Source: Strigamia acuminata (Eukaryota; Arthropoda; Chilopoda; Geophilomorpha; Linotaeniidae). Taken from it: DNA of 60,000 nt. Location: assembly GCA_949358305.1 (NCBI GenBank), contig OX442314.1, positions 32,733,608 through 32,793,607 on the forward strand, in the 5' to 3' direction. This document shows, piece by piece, positions 56,240-60,000 of this stretch (the stretch's first letter is position 1; each line of letters starts with the position of its first letter). The notes below the pieces were generated by a model. That model was not told the DNA's origin and did not search any database. It worked only from the letters and a program-made list of their open reading frames with translations. Made by a program: the position numbers and the translations under genes.

Positions 56240-57126
56240 CAGTCCCAAATGAACCTCGCTATAACGAACACCGTCATAACGAATTCCTCGTTCGTTATAA
56301 CAAATTTCTAACTGCCATATTTCTCCCATTATAAATAATTTCACTACAGTCAAAACTCTATAACAAATCGCAATATAACGAATTATCGATATAACGAATA
56401 CGGTACCTACAAATGGCTGGTTTGGTTGGCTGGCCATGTTAAAAAATTCCGATTTAGCGAATTTGTGAGTGGCGGTCGGTTGCCTCGTGGTCAGGGAAGG
56501 ACCATGGGGCGTTTGGACACCATTCACGATAAGGAACAACACAAGAAACGCACAGATTTGGATTGTATAATCTTTATTGCAGTTGTCTAGGGGTTGCGTG
56601 TTCACCGTGTTATCGCCTAAGTCGTTGGGTTGCCTTGCAGCATCCCAGTCCAATCCAACCGCTGACCACGTAGTCAAGGACCGTGGGCAGCGTGGTCGGA
56701 TTGCATTTGCCTGCCGTGCATTGCAGCACGGCCAACGAGTCGCCTCAAGTCATTTCAGACTTGAGAGCGATCAAGCGACTGAAGTCACCATCGTATCATT
56801 CATCGTAGAGCTCTCACAACCAGTCAGCATGGGACTGAAGATTGAACTGTCTCCGAGATGGCGGTCAAGCCACGAAGAGACCTTGCCAAATCCTCTGTCC
56901 TGATTGGCTGCAATCAGGCTGCAGCTCCGATGATGTATCGTAGGAGCTGCTGAAGATCCTCTACTGGCGGGCGGCGGCTAGTTGGTCACAAATTCGCGTT
57001 ATAACGAATCGATTTTTCGGGTCCTTTGCAATTCGTTATAAAGAGTTTCGACCGTGTAACAAATTATCGTTATTATGAACTGCTTTTTGCTCCCCCGACC
57101 TGTTCGTAATAGCGAGATTCAACCTG
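56240..57126. mobile_element. Older pogo-like element hosting another
   Basis: The left end CAGTCCCAAATGAACCTCGC and the inverse of the right end (CAGGTTGAATCTCGCTATTA) are similar inverted termini. They enclose the second element at 56347-57056. Confidence 0.55.
56347..57056. mobile_element. 710-bp pogo-like non-autonomous element with unrelated interior
   Basis: The left end TA|CAGTCAAAACTCTATAAC and the inverse right end CACGGTCGAAACTCTTTATAAC|TA are matching inverted repeats. The 500-bp interior (56450-56980) is much richer in G+C than the ends and contains no pogo transposase motif. Short ORFs within it are not recognisable, so it may be captured host DNA. Confidence 0.65.
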
Positions 57127-58984
57127 CAATATATTATTATTTACTAAGCAAATACAGCATATAATTCGAATAAGCCACTAAAAACAATATAACACACTCC
57201 CCTTTAAATGCTTCACTGCAACACTTCACTCCTTCTTTTTGAAACAACTAGTTTCAACAGAACAACTTGAATGGAGATGAGCATGTAAACAGGTCCCATA
57301 CACATGGGTCGATACGAGTGCACGACAGGATAAGAACGTTTCATTTCCAAATGAATTGTCTCCGCTAAAAATAAAGTGATTGTCCGATGAACGAACAAGC
57401 GGCACCAATCCGTTCCCAAACGTTTGCTCGACCCAATAGTCACATCAATGATGAAGAATGGGCCATTAGTGCCAACATTGATGCTGCTTACCAGCCGGTC
57501 CTTTGAGTCATTCAGTGCACCAGCTCAACTTATTGGTTTTCAGGCAATAAATCAATCCAGATAGCCCATAATGCAACTCCAAACAACTAAGTGACAACTT
57601 CTCTTTTCATGTTTGCTTCATCCCAGTGATGAATTGGACAAATAAATAAACAAGAGCGGTGCAAATGAGCTCCGAGGCGATAAAAACATCTTTTTACGAT
57701 CCAACTACTACATTTTTGGCTTTTATTTGCAACTCTGGAAGTTGTAAATACGACGACGACAATAATATTAAAAATTTAAACACTTAATTCAATGTTATTG
57801 CTCTATTAGTGTCAACAACTTGCACCGGTACATCAGCACGCTGTTTGAGTTACTGCTCTGGCTAGTCCCCAAAGAGTGACGACAAATGCAATGCAACAGC
57901 GTGTTTAAGTTAATTTTCTGGACTCCCCAAGCATGGCTTGTCTGCAATGCAAGAAAAATCGCATATTCCACTCCAACGATTAGTGTTGGAAGTCGTCGGA
58001 AAGAATTTGCCTCAGTTCGTAATGTTTAAAGTCGCTTTTCCGCATTCGAACGCGTTTTGCGCGACCTGCACGTGTTGGTGTCCAAAACAAACGTGTCCAA
58101 ATCACGTTCTGGGTCGCGAGATTACAAGAACTCCCCCTGGTGAGAGACCCTAATTCGAGATTTGCATATTGGATCCAAGTGACACTCAAAATATAAACAA
58201 CAATTAGAACGTGTGTGGAGGACCAACAAATTGTTTTCCAACATCGGACTTTTCAACCGCAATCTGTCTACAACTCCCTCGATGTTTCTTTTCGACCAAG
58301 ATAAATTCATTTTTAGTTTTTCCGTTTCATCTTTTCCTGTATTTATTTATTTATTTTTTTTTATTATGTTTTTTTTTTTGTTTCAATGCCTAGCACAATC
58401 TCTTGGCAATTGAATCTCTGTCTTATACTTTATTGGTTTTATGCAACAGCAATCAAATTAAACACTTAGGCAATCAGATACTCCTAATTCTTTTGTGGTT
58501 ACTTACCACCGAGAATGGCAAAACGCGTTCGCCAAAGCGCACTCAATCACCAAACAGCAGAAAGTAAAATTTCCAGATGATTGGGCTTTTCTGCATTCAA
58601 AATTGATGACCTGCAGTTCAGTCAGCATGAAACGAACGCTAATTCTGCTCATCACACCTTCACCATCAGCCTCCTCACAACCCAATAACCCACTGAATAG
58701 ACACACGAGCCAAAAAAAAATGCAAACCACACACAAAAATGTAGAACGCATCTTAATTAAATCAAAACACGAGTTGGCGTGTTAATAAAAATACGTACTA
58801 AACCCATTAAGCAAGGGTCATGCTTGCTAATTACTATTTACACTTTTACTTTTTACCACTATTAAATATTCAGCAGCTTCAAATCAAAATAGCAGAGTGG
58901 TTACGTCAAGCGATCGCGATCCGTCACGTCCAATCCATCATTGCACCGATTTAAATCAATAAACGAAAAATATGTAGTTGCAGC
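57127..58984. other. Non-coding DNA
   Basis: No gene, RNA or repeat that I can support; only short ORFs on both strands. Confidence 0.5.
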
Positions 58985-58986
58985 TA

Positions 58987-59952
58987 GGGGGTTCCTCTAC
59001 CGGTATTTACCGATATCAAAAACCGATATTTTTAAAGAAAATACCGAATGCCGAATACGGGCTTTAGTTCGATATTGGTACCGGGTTTAATCCGTTAGGG
59101 GTCACTTCGAAAGTGACCTTTTTATAACGCACGTTGAATGGCATTTTTTTTTAAACGCAAAAATGCAAAGTTATCGATTTTTGAACTTAAAATTGTGAGT
59201 TTTTCGATTTTATACGTAAAAATTAGAAATTAATCGATTTATTTTCTACATAAAAATGAGAATACATCAATTTTTTAACTTAAAGATGAGAATTTATCGA
59301 ATTTTTTAACTTAAAAATGAGAATTTTACGAATTTTTTAACTTAAAAATGAGAATTTATCGAATTTTTTAACTTAAAAATAAGAATTTATCGAATTTTTT
59401 AACTTAAAAATGAGAATTTATCAAATTTTTTAACTTAAAAATGAGAATTTATCGAATTTTTTAACTTAAAAATGAGAATTTATCAAATTTTTTAACTTAA
59501 AAATGAGAATTTATCGAATTTTTTAACTTAAAAATGAGAATTTATCGAATTTTTTAACTTAAAATGAGAATTTATCGAATTTTTTAACTTAAAAATGAGA
59601 ATTTATCGAATTTTTTAACTTAAAAATGAGAATTTATCGAATTTTTTAACTTAAAAATCTTATAAACTCTCAATTTATCAATTTAAAAAAAAAAATTTAC
59701 CTTCAACTAATAAAACCAACACCTGATAACATAACAACCCCACATTCATCAAACTGCTACAACCCATTCAAAATAATACCGTATTAAAAAAAATAAACAA
59801 AAATTACAATTAAAACATTACGACTAAAATAAAAATATTTAACATTGTAGCCATTTATTTTACTTCATTACCGAAAACACCAATTTACCGGTTTTTTGAA
59901 TATTGAATACCGAAATACCGGTTTTACCAAAAGTCCCCATTTGAAGAAACCC
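58987..59952. mobile_element. CCGGT-rich non-autonomous element, long copy with expanded minisatellite
   Basis: Flanked by TA (58985-58986, 59953-59954), with inverted tips GGGGGTTCC… and …GAAACCC. Ends carry ACCGGTATT-type motifs as in the 38632 copy. The middle (about 59210-59660) is some 14 units of a 31-bp repeat built on TTTTTTAACTTAAAAATGAG + AATTTATCGAA. Confidence 0.8.
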
Positions 59953-60000
59953 TATAAAGTCAGGACTAACCGTTTATTTTATACACTCATTTCATACGAG

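Noticed and set aside
56234-56903. 147-codon minus and 108-codon plus frames inside the pogo-like element
   Set aside because: They cross element boundaries or overlap each other, with no recognisable domain.
1-60000. tRNA, rRNA and CRISPR arrays
   Set aside because: I looked for A/B-box pairs, cloverleaf ends, rRNA motifs and spaced direct repeats. The tandem repeats are contiguous minisatellites, and the tRNA-like pieces are only retroelement primer sites.

Overview
This is eukaryotic, almost certainly insect, genomic DNA. It is AT-rich, contains a kekkon-type LRR-Ig membrane protein gene (minus strand, 33553-35457), and is crowded with insect-style mobile DNA: Ty3/gypsy LTR retrotransposons, a Helitron relic, pogo/Tigger-like TA-flanked MITEs, foldback sequences and AT-rich minisatellites. 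I cannot name the species or order.

Layout: 1-575 is a truncated Helitron replicase fragment. 660-1432 holds a duplicated non-coding segment. 1596-2171 is an isolated minus-strand ORF of unknown function. 3427-28758 is a complete Ty3/gypsy element (the outer element: 613-bp LTRs, 4-bp target duplication CACT, about 11.4 kb native length). A second complete Ty3/gypsy element has inserted into its gag gene (the inner element, 5210-19142: 1590-bp LTRs, target duplication AATG, 13.9 kb). The insertion splits outer gag, but the frame on the two sides still matches. Both LTR pairs are essentially identical by eye, so both insertions look recent. 28759-33552 is intergenic DNA with a 1.1-kb foldback. 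33553-35497 is the LRR-Ig gene, GC-rich against its surroundings. 35498-60000 shows no convincing coding gene; it holds four minisatellites, two copies of a TA-flanked CCGGT-rich element, several pogo-like MITEs and candidate regulatory DNA.

The most interesting material is in the two retrotransposons. Each has gag, pol and a large third ORF that is not envelope-like. Pol is in the -1 frame relative to gag. In both, the overlap carries the heptamer A_AAA_AAC in the correct phase, followed 7-8 nt later by a perfect 8-9 bp hairpin, which is a complete programmed -1 frameshift signal. The outer third ORF appears to be assembled by splicing: a 216-nt GT-AG intron joins two phase-0 ORFs. The inner third ORF has paired CxxC zinc-ribbon-like motifs and is preceded by a cluster of hairpins. 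The inner LTR carries five iterated small hairpin modules whose stems vary in a compensatory way. The primer-binding sites fit tRNA-Pro (outer) and tRNA-Gln (inner). The third-ORF proteins and their expression strategy are the best candidates for something undescribed.
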